In this document: one piece after another, positions 1 through 5,070 of the stretch
How positions within the stretch are numbered: position 1 is the stretch's first letter
How the letters are laid out: every line of letters begins with the position of its first letter
Origin: an uncultured Collinsella sp.
GTDB taxonomy: Bacteria; Actinomycetota; Coriobacteriia; Coriobacteriales; Coriobacteriaceae
Direction: 5' to 3'
Length of the DNA stretch: 8,769 bases
NCBI GenBank assembly: GCA_902494035.1
Contig: CABURV010000067.1
Coordinates: 1 to 8,769 of the forward strand
Notes under the pieces: model-generated
The model's database searches: none
Seen by the model: the letters and a program-made list of their open reading frames with translations, nothing else
What the model was told of the DNA's origin: nothing
Program-made: the position numbers and the translations under genes

Positions 1-1593
1 AATGGCCTCCTCGAGCGCTTTACAGGCGGCGGCGCGCACCTTGTGCACGGCGGAGAAGCCCATACCGCAGCCGGCGTCGAGCGAAATGTCAAAGCTCGCT
101 GCCTCAAAGGGCGAAGAGCCCATGCGGCCCACATGCTCAACCAGGTCTGCCGCCTCGACGGCGCGGGTCTTGGCGGCCTCGACGGTAAAGCCGGTGGCGG
201 TGGCGGTAAGCGCGGGGTCGTCGCAGCAGGTGAGCGTAACGGTAAACGGCTCGCCCAGACGCGCCACGACGGACACATCTACGGCGCGGCGGCGCAGCAC
301 ATCGCGCTTGAGCGCGGCGCCGGCAGCGTCAATGGCGCGTTGACTGCGAATCACGCGCACACGGCAACCCTCGGGCATGCTACGGGGCACGCGGCACTCG
401 ATGATATCGCCGGCTGCGGCATCATCGGCGGCAATGGTGGTCAGGAATTGGTCGAACTCATCGTCGTGGCGAAGCTCCAGCAGGTCGCCCTTGCCCACGG
501 GCTCAAACAGCTCAATACGGGCGATGGCGGCACGTCGACGGCGGTCGTCGGGCTTGAGGCCTCGCACATCGCGGTTGGCCGGGCGGCTGCCCAGCACCGT
601 GCCCACGATCTGGCCGCGGTTGTTGGAGCGCTCGTAGCTCATCATCTCGTCGCCCGAGGTGCCGTCCTGATAGGCGTGCGTAAAGTCGCGGTTGAAGCAG
701 CGCTTGAGCTGGCGCTGGCGGGCGGCTTCCTCGTCCTTGGCAACGGCGACCCCTGCCAGCATGTCATCAATTTCGTGACGATACACATCAACGATGGAGT
801 ACACGTAATCGGGCGCCTTCATGCGGCCCTCGAGCTTGAGCGATGCGGCACCGGCGTCATACAGACGGCGAACAAGCTGCGAAGTGTTGGTGTCGCGCGG
901 GCATAGCGCGCGCTCGCGGCCGGCGGGGGAGAGCGCGCGGCCGTTCTCGTCGATCAGCTCGTAAGGCAGGCGACAGGGCTGAGCGCACATGCCGCGGTTG
1001 GCCGAGCGGCCCGCCATAGCAAAGCTCGACAGCAGGCACAGACCCGAGTAGCAAAAGCAGATGGCGCCGTGGCTAAAGACCTCAAGGTCCACATCGGGCG
1101 CGGCATCGTGAATGGCGGCAATCTCGTCGATGGAAAGCTCGCGCGAGAGGGTCACGCGGTCGGCGCCCTGCTCGCGGCACCAAAGGGTTCCGCGGTCGTC
1201 ATGGATGTTCGCTTGGGTCGAGATATGCGTCTCGATGCCGGGCATGGTGCGCTTGACCTCAAAGAACAGGCCCCAGTCCTGGATGATGAAGGCGTCGGCG
1301 CCCAGCGTGGAGCAGCGATGGATGAGTTGCAGCGCATCGCCCATCTCGGACTGCTTGATGACGATGTTGACCGTGACGTAGACGCGCGACCCGGCCAGGT
1401 GTGCAGCACGGCAGGCCTGCTCAAAGGCCTCGTCGGTAAAGTTGGTGGCCTTGCGGCGGGCGTTGAAGCTGCCCATGCCGCAGTAGATGGCGTCTGCCCC
1501 GGCGGCGAGTGCGGCGGCAAAGGGCTCGGGCCCTCCGGCGGGCGCCAAGAGCTCGGGTCTGCGGTTGGTGGTTCGACTGGCGGTTACGGTCAT
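1..1593 (-). CDS. U32-family protein, long RlhA/collagenase-like type (3' end cut by window edge)
   Basis: Read from an ATG at 1593 down to base 1, 531 codons stay open without a stop, so the C-terminus lies outside the window. The N-terminus has the family LLAPAG motif (residues 15-20) and ADAIYCG (34-39). Residues 171-189 fit the U32 signature E-x-F-x2-G-[SA]-[LIVM]-C-x4-G-x-C-x-[LIVM]-S exactly, with C179 and C186. C203 and C207 follow in GMCAQPC, then LKLEGRMKAPDY (253-263) and SNNRGQIVG (323-331). Although called peptidases, characterised U32 members (RlhA, TrhP/TrhO pathway) hydroxylate 23S rRNA or tRNA using prephenate, with an iron-sulfur cluster held by such cysteines. The region after about residue 330 matches the extension of long U32 proteins (about 650-850 aa), favouring an RlhA-like RNA hydroxylase over the short TrhP type. 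An AAAGGCAGG ribosome binding site lies just upstream of the ATG. The gene is divergent from ridA. Family certain, exact substrate not. Confidence 0.9.
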   Translation of the reverse strand, partial: MTVTASRTTNRRPELLAPAGGPEPFAAALAAGADAIYCGMGSFNARRKATNFTDEAFEQACRAAHLAGSRVYVTVNIVIKQSEMGDALQLIHRCSTLGADAFIIQDWGLFFEVKRTMPGIETHISTQANIHDDRGTLWCREQGADRVTLSRELSIDEIAAIHDAAPDVDLEVFSHGAICFCYSGLCLLSSFAMAGRSANRGMCAQPCRLPYELIDENGRALSPAGRERALCPRDTNTSQLVRRLYDAGAASLKLEGRMKAPDYVYSIVDVYRHEIDDMLAGVAVAKDEEAARQRQLKRCFNRDFTHAYQDGTSGDEMMSYERSNNRGQIVGTVLGSRPANRDVRGLKPDDRRRRAAIARIELFEPVGKGDLLELRHDDEFDQFLTTIAADDAAAGDIIECRVPRSMPEGCRVRVIRSQRAIDAAGAALKRDVLRRRAVDVSVVARLGEPFTVTLTCCDDPALTATATGFTVEAAKTRAVEAADLVEHVGRMGSSPFEAASFDISLDAGCGMGFSAVHKVRAAACKALEEAI

Positions 1594-1625
1594 ATCCTGC
1601 CTTTCAAAATGCTCAGATACTCAAA

Positions 1626-1631
1626 AGTATA
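1626..1631 (-). promoter_or_regulatory. possible -10 box for the U32 gene
   Basis: On the minus strand this reads TATACT (4 of 6 to TATAAT), about 33 bases before the U32 start codon and in a suitable place for a short 5' leader. No convincing -35 hexamer sits 16-18 bases upstream, so this is only a candidate. Confidence 0.3.
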
Positions 1632-1697
1632 GTGGTGCTGTTGCGGCGGACGAGCCCTGTGGCCCAAGCAGGATAAAGTCTTCAGCAGCCCTTGCAG

Positions 1698-1773
1698 CAA
1701 AAATGATCCGTTTCCCTCCGTCCCCTATGGATCACCTGATCCGATGGGGACGGAGGGAAACGGATCATTTTGA
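1698..1773. repeat. large inverted repeat, REP-like palindromic element
   Basis: Arms 1700-1725 and 1746-1771 are perfectly complementary over 26 bases (core TTTCCCTCCGTCCCC and its complement). They enclose a 20-base spacer that itself contains the inverted repeat GGATC (1729-1733) / GATCC (1738-1742). As RNA or extruded DNA it would form a very stable hairpin. It lies between divergent genes, where no transcript needs ending, so a terminator role is unlikely. A 28-base identical copy of the left arm occurs again at 2433-2460. The pattern of intergenic placement, palindrome and copy number suggests a dispersed REP/RAYT-type or MITE-like element; no transposase is visible here. Confidence 0.8.
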
Positions 1774-1853
1774 GCTTCACCGTCCGGTCGTGCCGTTCAG
1801 CGGTCGACAGGCGCCGTTGAGCGATAAAATATTCTCGCAACGTGATAATAATC

Positions 1854-1882
1854 TTGCATCGCGCGGAAACCTTGAGTACTAT
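1854..1882 (+). promoter_or_regulatory. likely sigma-70-type promoter of ridA
   Basis: TTGCAT (1854-1859) and TACTAT (1877-1882) are separated by exactly 17 bases. The -10 matches 4 of 6 consensus bases and the -35 matches 3 of 6 (TTG). Transcription would begin near 1889, giving a leader of about 80 bases before ridA. This is the best-spaced pair in the region, but the -35 is weak. Confidence 0.4.
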
Positions 1883-1971
1883 CCCAAATCAAGCGCGGTG
1901 TTCAGACCGAATTGTGCCTCCCGGTGTGAACGCCGCGCTCACGCTCTCTATCTGATCGTAAGGAGAAAAAC

Positions 1972-2349
1972 ATGAGCAAGACCGTCGTGTCTTCCGATAA
2001 CGCACCTGCAGCCATCGGCCCGTATTCCCCCGGCATCCAGACCGGCAACATGGTGTTCCTGTCCGGCCAGCTGGGCATCGACCCCGCAACCGGCAAGATG
2101 CCCGAGGGCGTCGAGGCCCAGGCTAAGCAGTCCCTTGCTAACGTCGAGGCCCTGCTGACCGCTGCCGGCGCCACCTTTGCCGATGTCGTCAAGACTACGG
2201 TCTACCTGGCCGACATCGCCGACTTCGCTGCCGTGAACGAGATCTACGCTTCCAAGTTCGAGGCTCCGTTCCCCGCGCGCAGCGCTTTCCAGGTTGCCGC
2301 TCTTCCGGCCGGCGGTCTGGTCGAGATCGAGGTCGTCGCCGCTCTCTAA
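1972..2349 (+). CDS. ridA: RidA-family enamine/imine deaminase
   Basis: The product is 125 aa, the usual length of YjgF/YER057c/UK114 proteins. It hydrolyses reactive 2-aminoacrylate and related enamines or imines, released by PLP enzymes, to ketoacids and ammonia in the cytosol. Visible hallmarks are AIGPYSP (14-20, with Y18), VFLSGQLGIDPATG (28-41), and the FPARSAFQVAALP stretch with R103, the carboxylate-binding arginine typical of the RidA subfamily. E120 in the C-terminal VEIEVVA completes the site. The ATG is preceded by TAAGGAG (1959-1965) with a 6-base spacer, so the start is secure. It stands alone between a repeat-bearing promoter region and a bidirectional terminator, convergent with the regulator gene. 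Near a purine-degradation locus it could clear aminoacrylate made by a diaminopropionate ammonia-lyase, but RidA is also a general housekeeping protein. Confidence 0.95.
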   Translation: MSKTVVSSDNAPAAIGPYSPGIQTGNMVFLSGQLGIDPATGKMPEGVEAQAKQSLANVEALLTAAGATFADVVKTTVYLADIADFAAVNEIYASKFEAPFPARSAFQVAALPAGGLVEIEVVAAL

Positions 2350-2378
2350 GACGCTGGCGAAAACAAAACATGACATGC

Positions 2379-2418
2379 AAAAAAGACCCTGCAGTGCGTG
2401 TGAACTGCAGGGTCTTTT
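2379..2418. terminator. bidirectional intrinsic terminator between ridA and the regulator
   Basis: Arms 2381-2395 and 2404-2418 are perfect 15-base complements (core GACCCTGCAGT / ACTGCAGGGTC) with an 8-base loop. On the plus strand the stem ends in TTTT. On the minus strand a run of six T follows it (the A-run 2379-2384 read backwards). It lies 30 bases after the ridA stop and about 55 bases beyond the end of the oppositely transcribed regulator, exactly where a shared terminator for convergent genes belongs. Confidence 0.88.
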
Positions 2419-2432
2419 GTCAAGCGATGCGA

Positions 2433-2460
2433 CAAAAATGATCCGTTTCCCTCCGTCCCC
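2433..2460. repeat. second copy (half element) of the repeat at 1698-1725
   Basis: All 28 bases are identical and in the same orientation as the left arm of the palindrome at 1698-1725 (core TTTCCCTCCGTCCCC). The complementary right arm is absent here, so this is a solo arm or a truncated element. The two direct copies bracket ridA with its promoter and terminator. Confidence 0.85.
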
Positions 2461-2472
2461 AAGGGTTAACGT

Positions 2473-3129
2473 TTAGCCTTCCTTGCGGACTTTTTGCAGG
2501 TAGCGGTAGACGCTGGGCTCCGAGATACCCAGCGCGGTGGCGGCGCAGGCCACGGCGCCCTTGAGCATAAACACCCCGTTGCCGTTGAGGTGGCGAATGA
2601 CGTCAACGCGGTCGCTCTGACCAAGCGACGCTACATCCAGCCCGCGCGCGCTCAGCAACTCGGAAATACTGCGGTCGATGAGCTCCTGCGTAGACTCCGA
2701 AAGACTTTCGACCTCGATAGACGCGGGCTCCGACTGCCTTGGCACAGCGTCGAAGCAGGCCATGAGCTGCTGAGTCATGGCGTTGATGGAGCGTATCGTG
2801 GAAAGATCGGTGTTGACGCAAAGCATGCCGACGATCTTGTTGTCCTCACGGATAAAGTACGTCGCCGACTCCAGCGTCTTGCCACCGGCACCGCGTCCCT
2901 CGTAGCCCGTAATAAACGGCAGGTCGCGATACTTGGCGTCGTGCATGATCTTGAGTGCCAGATCGGTGGCGGGACCGCCGACCTTGCGGCCGCTCACGAT
3001 GCCGTTGCGAATATCGACGATGGCGTGGTCGGGATCCGAGAAATCGTGCAGCACGATTTCGCTGTTTTTGCCGAGTATCTGCTCCAGGAAATCGACCATC
3101 GGCAAAAAGCGACGTACGGTCTCGTTCAC
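2473..3129 (-). CDS. YheO/DauR-like PAS and helix-turn-helix transcriptional regulator
   Basis: The protein is 218 aa from the GTG chosen here. Residues about 5-115 match the YheO-like PAS domain (FLPMVDFLEQILG at 8-20, then EIVLHDFSDPDHAIVDIRNG, a ligand-sensing fold). The final 36 residues match the family's C-terminal DNA-binding domain: KGAVACAATALGISEPSVYRYLQKVRK, a helix-turn-helix of the LGxSexxVYrYL type. A variable linker (about 125-150) joins them. Members such as DauR control catabolic genes in response to small molecules. An in-frame TTG at 3135 directly abuts the AAAGGAG box and is unlikely to be used; the GTG at 3129 has an ideal 6-base spacer. The gene is divergent from the permease-ssnA-ygfK series, so it is the natural candidate for their regulator and perhaps its own. 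The effector is unknown; a purine or a breakdown product is my inference. Confidence 0.88.
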   Translation of the reverse strand: MNETVRRFLPMVDFLEQILGKNSEIVLHDFSDPDHAIVDIRNGIVSGRKVGGPATDLALKIMHDAKYRDLPFITGYEGRGAGGKTLESATYFIREDNKIVGMLCVNTDLSTIRSINAMTQQLMACFDAVPRQSEPASIEVESLSESTQELIDRSISELLSARGLDVASLGQSDRVDVIRHLNGNGVFMLKGAVACAATALGISEPSVYRYLQKVRKEG

Positions 3130-3135
3130 GGGCAA

Positions 3136-3142
3136 CTCCTTT
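3136..3142 (-). promoter_or_regulatory. ribosome binding site that fixes the regulator start at GTG 3129
   Basis: On the minus strand AAAGGAG occupies 3142-3136. TTGCCC follows, then GTG. Using the TTG (3135-3133) would leave no spacer at all, whereas the GTG has 6 bases. Confidence 0.75.
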
Positions 3143-3155
3143 TGGTTCTATCGAA

Positions 3156-3187
3156 GTGTTCATAACAATTTTTTATCATGGTAACAC
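3156..3187. promoter_or_regulatory. imperfect inverted repeat, possible operator for the regulator gene
   Basis: GTGTT (3156-3160) and AACAC (3183-3187) are complementary arms, with partly matching CAT/ATG triplets inside and an A/T-rich centre. It sits about 27-58 bases upstream of the GTG start of the PAS-HTH gene, where an autoregulatory site could lie. The arms are short, so chance is a real alternative. Confidence 0.25.
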
Positions 3188-3322
3188 GCTGCTCATCATC
3201 TCGTATATCCGCAGGTACATTGCGTAATACAGACGAACGGTAGGAATTTAGCGGTAAACGGTTGACCAAAAGAAAAGTAAGATGTTATTTTGACCAGACA
3301 CTTTCCTGACCTGCGGAAATGC

Positions 3323-3352
3323 GTTATCTCAGCTGAAGAATAGTCTGATAAC
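3323..3352. promoter_or_regulatory. spaced dyad upstream of the permease promoter, possible operator
   Basis: GTTATC (3323-3328) and GATAAC (3347-3352) are perfect 6-base inverted arms with an 18-base spacer that contains the palindrome TCAGCTGA (3329-3336). It ends 13 bases before the proposed -35 box of the permease promoter, a usual place for an activator or repressor. No family-specific consensus is known to me for it. Confidence 0.25.
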
Positions 3353-3364
3353 AAAAAATTATTA

Positions 3365-3393
3365 TTGAGAATGAGAATCATCTTTAATACGAT
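3365..3393 (+). promoter_or_regulatory. likely sigma-70-type promoter of the permease
   Basis: TTGAGA (3365-3370, 5 of 6 to consensus) and TACGAT (3388-3393, 4 of 6) are separated by exactly 17 bases. Transcription would start near 3400, about 80 bases before the permease ATG. This also argues against translation from the ATG at 3394, which would lie before the transcript start. Confidence 0.55.
3367..3385 (+). promoter_or_regulatory. Fur-box-like sequence overlapping the permease promoter
   Basis: GAGAATGAGAATCATCTTT agrees with the classical 19-base Fur consensus GATAATGATAATCATTATC at 14 of 19 positions. It covers part of the -35 box and most of the spacer, so a bound repressor would block RNA polymerase. 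Whether this organism uses a Fur-family protein with that specificity cannot be told from the window, and A/T-rich promoter DNA gives partial matches by chance. Confidence 0.4.
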
Positions 3394-3445
3394 ATGCAAC
3401 GAAGGCACAACCTCAACCCCGCACTGCGTCACAATAGAGCGTTAG

Positions 3446-3484
3446 ATGCGAAAACAACTATTTCGAGGATTGGTGGTCAAATGA
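3446..3484 (+). CDS. possible 12-codon leader ORF overlapping the permease start
   Basis: ATG at 3446 opens a frame of 12 codons (MRKQLFRGLVVK) that ends with TGA at 3482-3484. It overlaps the permease ATG (3481-3483) in an ATGA arrangement typical of translational coupling. It lies inside the predicted transcript. Its own ribosome binding site is poor (AGAG at 3436-3439 at best), and such short frames arise by chance, so it may not be translated. Confidence 0.25.
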   Translation: MRKQLFRGLVVK

Positions 3485-4875
3485 CCCAGGAGACGGTTAC
3501 GAACGGCACTGAAGCCCTGTTCACTCGCGAAGGCGTGCCTCCCGTTAAGGAAATGATCCCGTGTGCCCTTCAGCACGTACTGGCATCGTTTGCCGGCATC
3601 ATTACCCCGGCGGTCATCATGGCCGGCGTCTACGGCTTTAATAGCCAGCAGAGCACCGACATCATTCAGGTTGCGCTCATTCTTTCGGCAATCGACACGG
3701 CCCTTCAGGCCTTCGCTCCCTTCCGTCGTATCGGCGGCGGCCTGCCCATCGTCATGGGCGTTTCGTTCGCGTTCCTGCCGGCCCTGCAGGCCATGGGTGC
3801 CTCGGGCTTTAGCTTTGGTGCGTTGCTGGGCGGCGAGATCGTCGGCGGTGCCGTTGCGGTCCTTTTTGGTCTGGCCTACAGCAAGATCAAGTGGCTGTTC
3901 CCGCCCGTCGTGACCGGTACGGTCATCTTCTCCATCGGCGTTTCGCTGTATCCCACGGCCGTCAAGTATATGGCCGGCGGTATGGGTACGCCGCTGTGGG
4001 GCACCCCGCAGGCCTGGTGTGTCGCTCTTATCACCTTCGCCGTGGTCTTTGCGCTCGCCAACTTTGGCAAGGGCACGCTCAAGCTGGGATCCGTGTTCTT
4101 TGGCATGATCGTCGGCATGATCGTCTCCATCCCCTTTGGCATGATCGACTTCTCCAGCGTCGCCACCGCTCAGGTCTTCGCCCTTCCCAAGCTCATGCCC
4201 TACGCGCTCGAGTTTGATCCCGAGGTCTGCATTACCCTCGCCGTCGTGTTCCCCATGGTTGCTATTCAGGTTATCGGTGACGTCTCCGCCGCCTGCCTGG
4301 GCTCCATCGACCGTATGCCCACCGAGCGCGAGCTCTCCGGCGCTATCGTGTCCCAGGGCCTCACCTCTATGGTCGGCGGCCTGCTGGGCGGTCTTCCCAC
4401 CAGCGCCCTTGGCCAGAACGTGGGCATCATCTGCTCCAACAAGGTCGTCAACAAGTGGGTCTTTGTGATCATCGCGGCCGTCTTTGCCATCGCCGGTCTG
4501 TTCCCGCAGCTCTCTGCCGTCCTTTCCGCTATCCCGCAGCCCGTCATCGGCGGCGCGACCGTCGGCGTCTTTGGCACCATCACCATGAACGGCGTGCGCA
4601 TGTTCACCCGCGAGGGCCTCACGCAGCGCACTACCACCATCGTCGGTACCTCCGTCGTCTTTGGCCTGGGTATCTGGATGGCAAGCGGTTGCCTTGCCGG
4701 TGAGGGTATGCCCACCTGGGTGCCCACCGTCATCGGCTCCAATGCTGTAACCCCCACCGCCATCATGGCCATTGTCCTTAACCTGATTCTTCCGCAGACG
4801 CCGGTCGTGGCTCAGCACATCGATGCTGCCAAGGACGCTGCCGTGGATCTGGTCTTGCCCGAGAGCAAGAAGTAA
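3481..4875 (+). CDS. NCS2/NAT-family purine or pyrimidine permease
   Basis: The protein has 464 aa with about 12-14 hydrophobic membrane segments, as expected for nucleobase-cation symporter-2 carriers (uracil/xanthine/uric acid permeases driven by proton or sodium gradients). TM1 carries the family QH motif in CALQHVLASFAG (28-39). The NAT signature appears as Q312-N313-V314-G315 followed by C318-S-N320-K321, and the TM8 site as Q263-V-I-G-D267. In XanQ-like members the equivalents of Q263 and N320 are usually Glu and Thr, so substrate choice cannot be read off directly. Start: an in-frame ATG at 3394 would add 29 residues unlike NCS2 proteins and precede the predicted transcript start. ATG 3481 begins the typical N-terminus, though its ribosome binding site (GGTGG 3472-3476) is weak. 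It is followed by ssnA and ygfK on the same strand, suggesting import of xanthine, uric acid or a related purine. Confidence 0.9.
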   Translation: MTQETVTNGTEALFTREGVPPVKEMIPCALQHVLASFAGIITPAVIMAGVYGFNSQQSTDIIQVALILSAIDTALQAFAPFRRIGGGLPIVMGVSFAFLPALQAMGASGFSFGALLGGEIVGGAVAVLFGLAYSKIKWLFPPVVTGTVIFSIGVSLYPTAVKYMAGGMGTPLWGTPQAWCVALITFAVVFALANFGKGTLKLGSVFFGMIVGMIVSIPFGMIDFSSVATAQVFALPKLMPYALEFDPEVCITLAVVFPMVAIQVIGDVSAACLGSIDRMPTERELSGAIVSQGLTSMVGGLLGGLPTSALGQNVGIICSNKVVNKWVFVIIAAVFAIAGLFPQLSAVLSAIPQPVIGGATVGVFGTITMNGVRMFTREGLTQRTTTIVGTSVVFGLGIWMASGCLAGEGMPTWVPTVIGSNAVTPTAIMAIVLNLILPQTPVVAQHIDAAKDAAVDLVLPESKK

Positions 4876-4891
4876 CCAATTCGGTGCTATT

Positions 4892-4923
4892 CGTCGGCGG
4901 ACGCATCGCCTCGTCCGCCGACG
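4892..4923 (+). terminator. GC-rich hairpin after the permease, possibly an I-shaped terminator
   Basis: An 11-base perfect stem (CGTCGGCGGAC, 4892-4902, with 4913-4923) and a 10-base loop begin 17 bases after the permease stop. No T-run follows, so it is not a classical intrinsic terminator. Strong stems without a U-tract directly after stop codons are reported in actinobacteria as weak terminators or transcript-end stabilisers. It may reduce read-through into ssnA. Confidence 0.4.
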
Positions 4924-4926
4924 TCA

Positions 4927-5024
4927 TGCGGCGCCAAGCCGCACTTCAAAGGGTTTGTCCCTTTGGTGAAGCGTTGACGGGAGAGGGCCCGTTTCCGGTG
5001 TAGGCCGGCGCTTCGCACTCCGCC
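4927..5024 (+). ncRNA. candidate structured leader RNA upstream of ssnA (unassigned)
   Basis: This stretch can fold into several helices: TGCGGC 4927-4932 with GCCGCA 4938-4943; CAAAGGG 4947-4953 with CCCTTTG 4959-4965; then a three-way junction closed by GAAGCG 4968-4973 / CGCTTC 5009-5014, with arms ACGGG 4977-4981 / CCCGT 4988-4992 and CCGG 4995-4998 / CCGG 5005-5008. TCCCTT at 4958-4963 is also complementary to AAGGGA in the ssnA ribosome binding site (5059-5064), so two alternative structures are possible. I do not recognise a known riboswitch consensus. High GC content makes chance helices common. Confidence 0.3.
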
Positions 5025-5058
5025 ATGTCAGAGGTGTCAAACCCCGCCCCTGATGTCG

Positions 5059-5065
5059 AAGGGAG
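5059..5065 (+). promoter_or_regulatory. ribosome binding site that fixes the ssnA start at 5071
   Basis: AAGGGAG is followed by a 5-base spacer and ATG at 5071. The in-frame ATG at 5053 lies upstream of this box and would make the box part of the coding sequence. Confidence 0.75.
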
Positions 5066-5070
5066 CATCC

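Larger units (their letters stand above)
1594..1971. other. divergent intergenic region between the U32 gene and ridA
   Basis: No credible gene is present. Open frames crossing it are chance extensions of shadows of the U32 gene. It holds, in order, the ribosome binding site and possible -10 box of the U32 gene, a large inverted repeat (1698-1773), an AT-rich stretch around 1823-1852, the likely ridA promoter (1854-1882), an approximately 80-base untranslated leader and the ridA ribosome binding site (TAAGGAG, 1959-1965). Confidence 0.7.
3130..3480. other. AT-rich divergent control region between the regulator and the permease
   Basis: No protein-coding gene of ordinary size is supported. 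The region is markedly more AT-rich than its surroundings. It contains an imperfect inverted repeat near the regulator start (GTGTT 3156-3160 / AACAC 3183-3187), a second spaced dyad (GTTATC 3323-3328 / GATAAC 3347-3352), a well-formed promoter (3365-3393) with an overlapping Fur-like box, and a possible short leader ORF ending at the permease start. The two dyads are operator candidates only. I see no match to the guanine/adenine riboswitch core. Confidence 0.6.

Noticed and set aside
43..906. Plus-strand open frame of 287 codons at the left end
   Set aside because: It is antisense to the U32-family gene, which reads through all of 1593-1 with a full family signature.
1698..1773. Reading the large palindrome as an intrinsic terminator
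   Set aside because: It lies between two divergent genes with no transcript running into it by design, and an arm recurs elsewhere in the window, so a repeat element explains it better.
3196..3432. Minus-strand frame of 78 codons in the regulator-permease gap
   Set aside because: No ribosome binding site and no recognisable domain, and it overlaps the well-formed permease promoter.
3130..3480. Purine riboswitch in the permease leader
   Set aside because: The conserved guanine/adenine aptamer core and its paired loops were searched for by eye and not found.
3442..4818. A 458-codon minus-strand frame opposite the permease
   Set aside because: It is a shadow of the NCS2 permease. The translation is rich in Asp, Gly, His and Lys, which is what reversed hydrophobic codons give.
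4974..5002. TTGACG at 4974-4979 as the -35 box of a separate ssnA promoter
   Set aside because: At 17 bases the -10 position reads GGTGTA, a poor match, and shifting the spacing does not give a convincing box.
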